Assembly (NCBI GenBank): GCA_044221805.1
Contig: JBGAOK010000074.1
Span: forward strand, 1-17,449
Direction: 5' to 3'
DNA: 17,449 bases
From: Meridianimarinicoccus sp044221805
GTDB taxonomy: Bacteria > Pseudomonadota > Alphaproteobacteria > Rhodobacterales > Rhodobacteraceae
Shown here: piece after piece, positions 7,117-14,537 of the stretch
Layout: each line of letters starts with the position of its first letter
Position numbering within the stretch: position 1 is the first letter of the stretch
The notes under the pieces: model-generated
Database searches by the model: none
Told to the model about the DNA's origin: nothing
The model's input: only the letters and a program-made list of their open reading frames with translations
Position numbers and translations under genes: made by a program

Positions 7117-7760
7117 TTGGTGCCGAAGAGCCGGTCGCCGGCATCGCCGAGGCCGGGATAGATATAGCCCTTGTCGGTCAGGCCCTGGTCCAGCGCGGCG
7201 GTGATGATCGGCACGTCGGGATGCGCCTCGCGCATCCGCTTGACCCCTTCGGGCGCGGCCAGCAGGCACAGGAAGCGGATGTCGGTCGCGCCGGCCTGTT
7301 TCAGCAGGTCGATCGCCGCGACCGAGGAATTCCCGGTCGCCAGCATCGGGTCGAGCGCGATCACCAGCCGGTCGCCCAGTTCGTCGGGCACCTTGAAATA
7401 GTACTGCACCGGCTGCAGCGTGGCCTCGTCCCGGTACAGCCCGACGAAGCCGACCCGGGCCGAGGGGATCAGTTCCAGCACGCCGTCCAGAAGCCCGTTT
7501 CCGGCGCGCAGGATCGAGATCAGCGCCAGCTTCTTGCCGTCGAGCACCGGCGCGTCCATCGGCATCAGCGGCGTCTCGATCGGCATGGTGGTCAGTTCCA
7601 GCTCGCGGGTGACCTCATAGGCCAGAAGCTGGCTGATCTCGCGCAGCAGCCGCCGGAAGCTCGAGGTCGAGGCGTTGCGGTCGCGCATCAGCGTCAGCTT
7701 GTGCTGCACCAGCGGGTGGCGGACGATGGTCAGGTGCTGATGCGCGGGAGTGTCAGGCAT
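7113..7760 (-). CDS. upp: Uracil phosphoribosyltransferase
   Basis: Upp makes UMP from uracil and PRPP in the cytoplasm. The 215-residue product has the family's usual length, the PRPP-binding motif ALDPMLATGNS (about 135-145), the upstream ISILRAGNGLLDG segment, and the C-terminal uracil-binding GYIYPGLGDAGDR (198-210) ending FGTK. The ATG at 7760 overlaps the end of add by 8 bp, and its own stop overlaps the SPOR gene start by 4 bp. In this operon it would recover the uracil released by deoA from deoxyuridine, with cdd supplying uridine or deoxyuridine from cytidines. Confidence 0.96.
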   Translation of the reverse strand: MPDTPAHQHLTIVRHPLVQHKLTLMRDRNASTSSFRRLLREISQLLAYEVTRELELTTMPIETPLMPMDAPVLDGKKLALISILRAGNGLLDGVLELIPSARVGFVGLYRDEATLQPVQYYFKVPDELGDRLVIALDPMLATGNSSVAAIDLLKQAGATDIRFLCLLAAPEGVKRMREAHPDVPIITAALDQGLTDKGYIYPGLGDAGDRLFGTK

Positions 7761-8733
7761 GCTCGGGTTCCAGTCGCTTCAGAATGGCGTCGCGGGTGGC
7801 CGCATCGCAGAAGGCCGCCTCGGCCGCGGTGCGGTTCAGGCTGCGGAAGACCGCGTCGTCCCAGCCGAAGGCGGCGGCCAGCCGGTCGTATTCGCGGCTG
7901 ATCGCGGTGCGGAAGAATGGCGGGTCGTCGGTCGAGAGCGTGACCCTCACCCCCTTGTCGTGCAGCTTGCCGACCGGGTGGCGGTCCCACGAGGGATAAA
8001 GGCCGAGCGCGATGTTCGACCCCGGGCAGACTTCCAGCACCACGCCGTCCTCGGCCAGCCGGTCGACCAGCGCCGGATCCTCGATGGCGCGGACGCCATG
8101 GCCGATCCGGGTCACCCGCAGGTCGTCCAGCGCCTCGCGCACCGAGACGGGCCCGCCCCATTCGCCGGCATGGGCGGTCAGGCCCAGCCCGGCCTCGCGC
8201 GCCATGTCGAAGGCATAGGCATAGTCGCGCGGGCGGCCGATGCGTTCCTCGCCGGCGATGCCGAAGCCGACCAGCCAGTCATCCGCGGTCTCGGCAGCGC
8301 AGATCGCGGCGCCCTTCGCGGTCTCGGGGCCGAGATGGCGGATGCAGGTGACGATGCCGCGCAGGACCGTGCCCCAGCGCGCCTCGGCGATCCGGGCGGC
8401 CTCGCGGATCGCGGCCAGATAGTCGCGCCACGCCGCCAGATCGTTGCCGCCGCAGAATTCGGGCGAGAGGAAGGTCTCGGTATAGATCACGCCTTCCTCG
8501 GCCTGGGTTTCCAGCACCGCAAGCGTCAGGCGGTGATAGTCCTCGGGCGTCTCAAGGACCGAGGTCGCGGCCTCGTAGACCTTCAGGAAATGGGCGAAGT
8601 CCCGGAAGGCGTAGCCGCCGCGTTCGTCGAACACCATGTCGATGTTCTGGTGCTTCGCTTCGGCCAGCCGGCGGATGAAATCGGGCGGCGCCGCGCCTTC
8701 CAGATGCAGGTGAAGCTCGACCTTCGGGCTCAC
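7753..8733 (-). CDS. add: Adenosine deaminase
   Basis: The enzyme hydrolytically deaminates adenosine and deoxyadenosine to inosine and deoxyinosine. The 326-residue product shows the metal-dependent amidohydrolase motifs: KVELHLHLEG near the N-terminus (Zn ligands H8 and H10), LTAHAGEWGG (H188 and catalytic E191), RIGHG (H212), and STDDPPFF (D269). The start is GTG at 8733, chosen because it puts the HLHLEG motif at the usual distance, has GGGGAGGG upstream, and overlaps the deoB stop as GTGA. An adenine deaminase of the same superfamily is possible but less likely given the conserved GxAGEE segment near residue 160. Confidence 0.92.
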   Translation of the reverse strand: MSPKVELHLHLEGAAPPDFIRRLAEAKHQNIDMVFDERGGYAFRDFAHFLKVYEAATSVLETPEDYHRLTLAVLETQAEEGVIYTETFLSPEFCGGNDLAAWRDYLAAIREAARIAEARWGTVLRGIVTCIRHLGPETAKGAAICAAETADDWLVGFGIAGEERIGRPRDYAYAFDMAREAGLGLTAHAGEWGGPVSVREALDDLRVTRIGHGVRAIEDPALVDRLAEDGVVLEVCPGSNIALGLYPSWDRHPVGKLHDKGVRVTLSTDDPPFFRTAISREYDRLAAAFGWDDAVFRSLNRTAAEAAFCDAATRDAILKRLEPEHA

Positions 8734-9935
8734 AGGAAGGCCCTCCCCGGCCCTGGGGCGGGCACCCCCAGATGCGCCGCCACGCTGGCGCCCACATCGG
8801 AAAAGCCGACCAGCCCGCGGGACCCGGGGCCGGCGGCGCTGGCGACGATGCCCACCACCGGCACACGTTCGCGGGTATGGTCCGTTCCGGGCCATGTCGG
8901 GTCGTTGCCGTGGTCCGCGGTGACCAGAAGCAGGTCCCCCGGCCGCAGGGCGGCGGCGACCCGGCCCAGCTCGCCATCGGCCCATTCCAGCGCCCGCGCA
9001 TAGCCGGCGACGTCGCGGCGGTGGCCATAGAGGCTGTCGAACTCGACGAGATTGACGAAGGTCAGGCTGCCCTCGGGCATCTCGGCCACCGCCCGGTGCA
9101 GGTGGCCCATCAGCGCGGCATCGTCGCCCTTGGCGACGCTGTCGATGCCGTGGCCCGAGAAGATATCGCCGATCTTGCCGATGCCGTGAACCGTCCGGCC
9201 CGCCCCGTGGACCCAGTCGCAAAGCGTCGGTGCCGGCGGCGCCACCGCATAGTCGTGGCGATTGGTGGTGCGGGTGAACCCGGTCTCGGGCGTGCCGAGG
9301 AAGGGCCGCGCGATCACCCGGCCGACCTTCATGGCATGAAGCCGCGGCGCCAGCCGCGCGCAGAGGTCCAGAAGCCGCTCCAGCCCGAAGGTCTGCTCGT
9401 GCGCGGCGATCTGGAACACGCTGTCGGTCGAGGTATAGCAGATCGGCCAGCCGGTCAGCATGTGGGTGGCGCCGTGGGTCTTCAGGATCTCGGTGCCCGA
9501 GGCCGGGCAGTTGCCGAGGATGCCGTCGGTGCCGGCGATGCGGCAGACCTCGGCCACCAGATCGTCCGGAAAGGCCGGGGTCGTGGCGGGGAAATAGGTC
9601 CAGTCCCAGGGCACCGGCACGCCGGCCAGTTCCCAATGCCCCGACGGCGTGTCCTTGCCCTTCGAGGTTTCCTGTGCCGCGGCCCAGACCGCGCCCGGCA
9701 GCGGCGTGAAGCCGGGGGCCGCGCGGTCATTGGCTAGGGCCATGGCGGCGGCCAGCCCCATGGCGTTGAGGGCCGGCAGGCGCAGCGGGCCGCTGCGGCC
9801 CTGATCGGCGAGGCCGGCGGCGCAGGCGGCCGCGATATGACCCAGGGTGTCGGCGCCGGCATCGCCATAGGCGGCCGCATCCGGCGCGCCACCGCAGCCG
9901 ACCGAGTCGAGGACGACGAGGAAGGCCCGGCTCAC
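8730..9935 (-). CDS. deoB: Phosphopentomutase
   Basis: DeoB interconverts (deoxy)ribose-1-phosphate and (deoxy)ribose-5-phosphate, linking nucleoside phosphorolysis to central carbon metabolism. The 401-residue product starts at GTG 9935 (VSRAFLVVLDSVGCGGAPDA; metal ligand D10), contains the catalytic-threonine segment GKDTPSGHWE (T96), VEFDSLYGHRRD, and the C-terminal metal site TADHGNDPTWPGTDHTRE. These are signatures of the alkaline-phosphatase-superfamily DeoB rather than an alpha-phosphoglucomutase type. GTG was chosen because the frame upstream has no homology and lies within deoA. Its start overlaps the deoA stop as GTGA, and its stop overlaps the add start as GTGA. Confidence 0.95.
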   Translation of the reverse strand: MSRAFLVVLDSVGCGGAPDAAAYGDAGADTLGHIAAACAAGLADQGRSGPLRLPALNAMGLAAAMALANDRAAPGFTPLPGAVWAAAQETSKGKDTPSGHWELAGVPVPWDWTYFPATTPAFPDDLVAEVCRIAGTDGILGNCPASGTEILKTHGATHMLTGWPICYTSTDSVFQIAAHEQTFGLERLLDLCARLAPRLHAMKVGRVIARPFLGTPETGFTRTTNRHDYAVAPPAPTLCDWVHGAGRTVHGIGKIGDIFSGHGIDSVAKGDDAALMGHLHRAVAEMPEGSLTFVNLVEFDSLYGHRRDVAGYARALEWADGELGRVAAALRPGDLLLVTADHGNDPTWPGTDHTRERVPVVGIVASAAGPGSRGLVGFSDVGASVAAHLGVPAPGPGRAFL

Positions 9936-11236
9936 GGGTTCACCCGCGCGTGGACCAGCGGCGGCGCCACCGCCTCGGGGCCGATCTGGATCGCCGCCCG
10001 CACCGCCGCACGGCCAGCCTCGTCGGCGCGGGCAGCAGCAGACCAGCGCGACGACGAGATCGCCCGTCGCGACCACCGCGCTGCCCCAGCGGCAGGATGC
10101 CGGTCAGGCCGACGGCGAGATCGATCCGGTCGCCGGGATGGAGGCGCGCGCGCGCTCGGCCACCAGCTGCCCCAGCGCGACGCCGTCGATCGCCGCGATC
10201 CGCCCGCCCGCTCGGCGCGGACCTCGCGCACCGCGGGCGCCCGCGGCAAGATGCACCGCGCCGGGTCGTCCAGCAGCCTGGCCGGACCCTTCATCGCATG
10301 GATCATCGCGCCGAACTTCTCGGCCGCCGATCCGGTCTGCAGGGCCTGCAGCGCTGCCGCGCCCCGGCCTCGGCGCTGGCATGGACGCCGGCCAGCTCCA
10401 GACGCTCGCCGCAGAGCACCAGCGACAGGGTGCAGAGCCGGCTTTCGGGCCGCGGATCGCGCAGCACCGCCAGCACCTCGGCCAGTTCCACCGCGTTGCC
10501 GATCGCCGGCGCCAGCGGCTGGTTCATGTCGGTGATCAGCGCCCGTGTCGCGCAGCCCGCCGCGTTCGCGGTGTTGACCAGAAGCTGCGCCAGCGCCTTC
10601 GCCTCGGCCCGGGTCTTCATGAAGGCGCCGGTGCCGCCCTTGACGTCGAGGATCAGCGCCTGCGCGCCCCCCGCCAGCTTCTTCGACAGGATCGAGGCGG
10701 TGATCAGCCCGAGGCTTTCCACCGTCGCGGTGGCGTGGCGGATGGCATAGAGCCGCCGGTCGGCCGGGGCGATCTCGGCGCTGGCGCCGACCACGGCGCA
10801 GCCGACATCGGCGACGATGGCCTTCAGCCGCTCGGTCGACATCGTGGTTTCCACCCCCTCCAGCGCCTCGAGCTTGTCCAGCGTGCCGCCGGTGGCCCAG
10901 CCCCCGGCCCGACAGGAACGGCGCATAGCAGCCGAGCGCGGCAAGGACCGGCGCCACGATCAGCGAGGTCGAATCCCCCAGCCCCCCGGTCGAATGCTTG
11001 TCCAGCACCGGCCCGGGCAGGTCCCAGTGCAGCACCTCGCCCGAATCGCGCATCGCCCGGGTCAGCGCGACCGTCTCGGCCTCGGAGAAGCCGCCGCGGC
11101 AGACCCCCATGGCAAAGGCCGCGGCCTGGGCATCGGTCACCTCGCCCGAGGCGAGCCCGCGCGCGAAGAAGCGCAGCTCGTCCTCGCGCAGGGGGCGGCC
11201 TTCGCGCAGATGGGTCAGGACCGAGCGCGGGTCCAC
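9932..11236 (-). pseudogene. deoA: Thymidine phosphorylase, disrupted by about six frame changes
   Basis: DeoA splits thymidine and deoxyuridine with phosphate into base and deoxyribose-1-phosphate. The first 115 residues, from GTG 11236, are intact and include the phosphate-binding DKHSTGGLGD (79-88) and LSGRGLGH. Homology then hops between frames: TGGTLDKLEALEGV through AGVHASAEAG, then AALQALQTGSAAEKFGAMI, then GGRIAAIDGVALGQLVAE, then HPGDRIDLAVGLTGILPLGQ, then AVVATGDLVVALV, then ADEAGRAAVRAAIQIGPEA to the stop. Breaks lie near 10893, 10360, 10203, 10144, 10080 and 10030. The whole span is 1305 nt, divisible by three, and would encode about 434 residues, normal for the family. The downstream GTGA overlap with deoB is intact. 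The sequence may be error-prone here, or the gene truly decayed. Confidence 0.85.
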
Positions 11237-11240
11237 CGGC

Positions 11241-11642
11241 TCAGGCCTCGGGCGTGCCGGGCATATCCGCGGCGCCGAAGGCCCCGGGCAGCAAATCGCC
11301 GACGGTGGTGCGCAGCAGGGCGCCATCCATGGTTGCCAGCAGGACCGGCGTGTCAGGCGCGGCGAACTCGGCCAGCTTCTGCCGGCAGCCGCCGCAGGGC
11401 GGCACCGGGCGCGGGCTGGCGGCGATCACCGCGATCTCGGCGATCCGGGTCTCGCCCGCCGCCACCATCGCGGCGATGGCGCCGGCCTCGGCGCAGGTGC
11501 CTTCGGGATAGGCCGCATTCTCGACGTTGCAGCCCACATGCAGCCCGCCGCCCGCCCCGCGCAGCGCGGCGCCGACCTTGAAGCCCGAATAGGGCGCGTG
11601 GGCGTTCTCGCGCACCGCCCGCGCTGCTGCCAGTAGTTCCAT
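11241..11642 (-). CDS. cdd: Cytidine deaminase
   Basis: The enzyme deaminates cytidine and deoxycytidine to uridine and deoxyuridine. The 133-residue length fits the homotetrameric family. The zinc site is complete: C50 and proton-shuttling E52 in GTCAEAGAI, then C83 and C86 in PPCGGCRQ; the substrate-binding NVENAAYPEG precedes it. The ATG at 11642 is preceded by only a weak Shine-Dalgarno, but no better in-frame start exists. It is the first gene of the operon cdd-deoA-deoB-add-upp-SPOR, with deoA starting 4 bp after its stop, and it is divergent from maeB. Confidence 0.95.
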   Translation of the reverse strand: MELLAAARAVRENAHAPYSGFKVGAALRGAGGGLHVGCNVENAAYPEGTCAEAGAIAAMVAAGETRIAEIAVIAASPRPVPPCGGCRQKLAEFAAPDTPVLLATMDGALLRTTVGDLLPGAFGAADMPGTPEA

Positions 11643-11846
11643 GTCCCGGTCCGCCCTGCTGCTGCCGTCCTGCCGCCGGCCTGGACTGTGCCAGCCTTCG
11701 CACCAGACTGCGCGGCAGCAAATTGCTTTGCAAGGGTCAGCGCCTTGGGCCAAAGGTGAAGCCGGGGGGAGAGCGGCTGAAACGGTCTCGGCGCAGGCCG
11801 TCGGCCACCGGCTCCCGTTCGGACAGAGGCAACCGGAGTAGCAGAC
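11643..11846. promoter_or_regulatory. Divergent cdd / maeB promoter region
   Basis: This 204-bp gap must serve both the cdd operon (minus) and maeB (plus). It contains a cluster of dyads at 11715-11756: overlapping palindromes AGCAAATTGCT (11717-11727) and TTGCTTTGCAA (11723-11733), the inverted pair CAAGG/CCTTG (11731-11735 and 11743-11747), and CCTTGGGCCAAAGG (11743-11756). I could not assign a clear sigma-70 hexamer pair. Confidence 0.6.
11715..11734 (+). promoter_or_regulatory. Candidate ScfR/PccR-type operator upstream of maeB
   Basis: GCAGCAAA-TTGC-TTTGCAAG has the core GCAAA-N4-TTTGC. It matches 12 of 16 fixed positions of TTTGCAAA-N4-TTTGCAAA, which I recall as the site of PccR, a short-chain acyl-CoA-responsive regulator of Rhodobacter sphaeroides. 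It ends about 112 bp before the maeB start. A similarly spaced site lies upstream of prpE. Confidence 0.4.
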
Positions 11847-14126
11847 GTGAATAACGAGACCGGCGAGACGCTGCGCGAAGAGGCGCTGCATTATCACGAA
11901 TTCCCCAAGCCCGGAAAACTCGAGATCCGCGCCACCAAGCCGCTGGCGAACGGCCGCGACCTCGCCCGCGCCTATTCGCCGGGGGTCGCCGAGGCCTGCC
12001 TCGAAATCGCCGCCGACCCGTCCACGGCACAGCGCTATACCTCGCGCGGTAACCTCGTTGCCGTGGTGACCAACGGCACCGCGGTGCTGGGGCTGGGCAA
12101 TATCGGCCCGCTCGCCTCGAAGCCGGTGATGGAAGGCAAGGCCGTCCTGTTCAAGAAGTTCGCCAACATCGACTGCTTCGACATCGAGGTGAACGAACCC
12201 GATCCCGAGAAGCTGGCCGAGATCGTCTGTGCGCTGGAGCCGAGCTTCGGCGCCATCAACCTTGAGGACATCAAGGCGCCGGACTGCTTCATCGTCGAGG
12301 AGATCTGCCGCAACCGGATGGGGATCCCGGTCTTCCACGACGACCAGCACGGCACCGCGATCGTGGTCGGCGCCGCCGCCACCAACGCCCTGAAGGTCGC
12401 CGGCAAGCGGTTCGAGGACATCAAGATCGTCTCGACGGGGGGCGGCGCGGCTGGGATCGCCTGCCTCAACATGCTGCTGAAGCTGGGCGTGAAGCGCGAG
12501 AACGTCTGGCTCTGCGACATCCACGGCCTGGTCTGGGACGGCCGCAACGAGGACATGAACCCGCAGAAGGCGGCCTATGCCCAGAAGACCGACCTGCGCA
12601 CGCTGGACGAGGTCATGGACGGCGCCGACCTGTTCCTTGGCCTCTCGGGGCCGCGGGTGCTGAGCCAGGACATGGTGCGCAAGATGGCGCCGCGCCCGGT
12701 GATCTTCGCGCTGGCCAACCCGACGCCCGAGATCATGCCCGACCTCGCCCGCGAGGTCGCCCCCGAGGCGATCATCGCCACCGGCCGGTCCGACTTCCCG
12801 AACCAGGTCAACAACGTGCTCTGCTTCCCGTTCATCTTCCGCGGCGCGCTGGACGTCGGCGCGACCGAGATCAACGACGCCATGCAGATCGCCTGCGTCG
12901 ACGGCATCGCCGCGCTGGCCCGAGCCACCACCTCGGCCGAGGCTGCCGCCGCCTACAAGGGCGAGCAACTGACCTTCGGCCCCGAGTACCTGATCCCCAA
13001 GCCGTTCGACCCGCGGCTGATGGGCGTCGTCGCCACCGCCGTCGCCAGGGCGGCGATGGACAGCGGCGTCGCGACCCGGCCGCTGGCCGACATCGAGGCC
13101 TACAAGACGAAGCTGGACGGTTCGGTGTTCCGCTCGGCGCTGATGATGCGCCCGGTGTTCCAGGCCGCGAAGGCAGACACCCGCCGCATCGTCTTTGCCG
13201 AGGGCGAGGACGAGCGCGTGCTGCGCGCCGCCCAGGCGATCATGGAGGAAACCCGCGAGACCCCGATCCTGATCGGACGCCCCGACGTGATCAACCAGCG
13301 CTGCGAGCGGGCGGGCCTTGCGATCCGGCCGGACCGGGACTTCCAGATCATCAACCCCGAGAACGATCCCCGTTACCGCGGCTACTGGGAAAGCTATCTG
13401 GAACTGATGGAGCGCCGGGGCGTCACCCCCGACATTGCGCGCGCCGTGATGCGGACCAATTCCACCGCGATCGGCGCCATCATGGTCAACAAGGGCGACG
13501 CCGACAGCCTGATCTGCGGCACCTTCGGGCAGTTCCTGTGGCACCTGAACTACGTCACCCAGATCCTCGGCACCGACAAGCTGAAGCCGGTCGGCGCCCT
13601 GTCGCTGATGATTACCGAAGACGAACCCCTGTTCATCGCCGACACCCATGTGAACGCGGAACCCACCCCCGAACAGATGGCCGAGACGGTGGTCGGCTGC
13701 GCCCGGCACATGCGCCGCTTCGGCATCGTGCCGAAGATCGCGATCTGCTCGCAGAGCGAATTCGGCAACCTGCAGTCCAAGTCCGGGGCCACCGCCCGCG
13801 AGGCGATGCGCATCCTCGACAGCGCGCCGCGGGATTTCCAGTACGAAGGCGAGATGAACGTGGACACCGCGCTGTTCCCCGAGGTGCGGGAACGGGTGTT
13901 CGCCCATTCGCGCTTCGAGGGTCCGGCGAACGGCCTGGTCTTTGCCAGCGCCGACGCCGCGTCCGCGGTGCGCAACATCCTCAAGGCCAAGGCGCGCGGG
14001 CTTGAGGTCGGGCCGATCCTGATGGGGATGGGCAACCGGGTCCATATCGTGACCCCCTCGATCACCCCGCGCGGGCTTCTGAACGTGGCCGCACTGGCGG
14101 GCACGCCGGTGGCACGCTACGGCTGA
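11847..14126 (+). CDS. maeB: NADP-dependent malic enzyme with C-terminal phosphotransacetylase-like domain
   Basis: MaeB oxidatively decarboxylates malate to pyruvate, making NADPH. The 759-residue product has the two-domain layout of the large bacterial form. The malic enzyme part (about 1-425) has the catalytic tyrosine in RAYSPGVAEAC (Y43), lysine in VMEGKAVLFKKF (K98), metal ligands in NLEDIKAPDCF (E140, D141) and FHDDQHGTAIV (D165), and a nucleotide-binding loop VSTGGGAAGIA. The PTA-like part (about 431-755) starts MRPVFQAAKADTRRIVFAEG and ends GMGNRVHIVTPSITPRG; in characterised MaeB proteins this domain is regulatory and binds acetyl-CoA. The start is GTG 11847, with GGAG upstream. It would supply pyruvate for the PDH operon in the same window when cells grow on TCA-cycle substrates. 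Confidence 0.96.
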   Translation: MNNETGETLREEALHYHEFPKPGKLEIRATKPLANGRDLARAYSPGVAEACLEIAADPSTAQRYTSRGNLVAVVTNGTAVLGLGNIGPLASKPVMEGKAVLFKKFANIDCFDIEVNEPDPEKLAEIVCALEPSFGAINLEDIKAPDCFIVEEICRNRMGIPVFHDDQHGTAIVVGAAATNALKVAGKRFEDIKIVSTGGGAAGIACLNMLLKLGVKRENVWLCDIHGLVWDGRNEDMNPQKAAYAQKTDLRTLDEVMDGADLFLGLSGPRVLSQDMVRKMAPRPVIFALANPTPEIMPDLAREVAPEAIIATGRSDFPNQVNNVLCFPFIFRGALDVGATEINDAMQIACVDGIAALARATTSAEAAAAYKGEQLTFGPEYLIPKPFDPRLMGVVATAVARAAMDSGVATRPLADIEAYKTKLDGSVFRSALMMRPVFQAAKADTRRIVFAEGEDERVLRAAQAIMEETRETPILIGRPDVINQRCERAGLAIRPDRDFQIINPENDPRYRGYWESYLELMERRGVTPDIARAVMRTNSTAIGAIMVNKGDADSLICGTFGQFLWHLNYVTQILGTDKLKPVGALSLMITEDEPLFIADTHVNAEPTPEQMAETVVGCARHMRRFGIVPKIAICSQSEFGNLQSKSGATAREAMRILDSAPRDFQYEGEMNVDTALFPEVRERVFAHSRFEGPANGLVFASADAASAVRNILKAKARGLEVGPILMGMGNRVHIVTPSITPRGLLNVAALAGTPVARYG

Positions 14127-14175
14127 GTCGCCGCGCCGTGCCGCCGGTCCGCGGCGACCCGGTCCGCGGCGACCC
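14127..14175 (+). terminator. Terminator-like hairpin after maeB with tandemly duplicated 3' arm
   Basis: Immediately after the maeB TGA, GTCGCCGCG (14127-14135) pairs perfectly with CGCGGCGAC at 14150-14158. It pairs equally with an identical copy at 14165-14173, because the 15-mer GGTCCGCGGCGACCC is repeated head to tail (14146-14160 and 14161-14175). There is no T-tract, so if it terminates transcription it is probably not a classical intrinsic terminator; transcript-end protection is another option. Confidence 0.5.
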
Positions 14176-14437
14176 GCCCCGCACCGGGATCGCGTCGGGC
14201 CGGAACACCGGCAGGGCACTGGCGACCGGCAATCCGGGCCGGTGATACCGGGACGGTACTGCCGGGCCGGTGCGGGACGGCCTACCCGTGCGCGCTTCTG
14301 CTGCGAGATCGAGCCCGGCTTCCGACCCGGACGGGACGGCGGGACGCGGTGCCAGACCGCCGCGCGGACGGATGGCCCCGATCTTCGACCGCTCGGCCGG
14401 GGAAATCTTTACAGCCATGAAAACGCTACCGTGAAAA

Positions 14438-14457
14438 TTCGCAAACGTCTTTTCGAG
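14438..14457 (+). promoter_or_regulatory. Candidate ScfR/PccR-type operator upstream of prpE
   Basis: TTCGCAAA-CGTC-TTTTCGAG keeps the two 8-mers and 4-bp spacing of TTTGCAAA-N4-TTTGCAAA, with 12 of 16 positions matching (7 of 8 in the left half). It ends about 80 bp before the start codon of prpE. A regulator sensing propionyl-CoA would make functional sense here; this is inference. Confidence 0.4.
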
Positions 14458-14537
14458 ATCAGCCCTGCGGCGGATCTGCCGCCTTGTTTGGCGAGGCTTT
14501 GCACCGAATACTGCCTGCCCATCGGGAGGAGACATTC

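Larger units (their letters stand above)
14127..14537. other. 411-bp maeB-prpE spacer, rich in GC dyads and repeats
   Basis: No gene is recognisable. The first 50 bp carry a terminator-like hairpin with a duplicated arm. Positions 14221-14280 hold more dyads and direct repeats: ACCGGC/GCCGGT (14225-14230 and 14238-14243) and CCGGGCCGGTG twice (14234-14244 and 14262-14272). From about 14400 the composition becomes more AT-rich. This stretch holds TTTACA at 14408-14413 (one mismatch to a -35 hexamer, no good -10 at 17 bp), the candidate regulator site at 14438-14457, and the prpE ribosome binding site at about 14524-14530. Confidence 0.6.

Noticed and set aside
11643..14219. A long minus-strand frame continuous with cdd across the maeB region
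   Set aside because: It is the antisense of maeB. Only the last 133 codons are cytidine deaminase.
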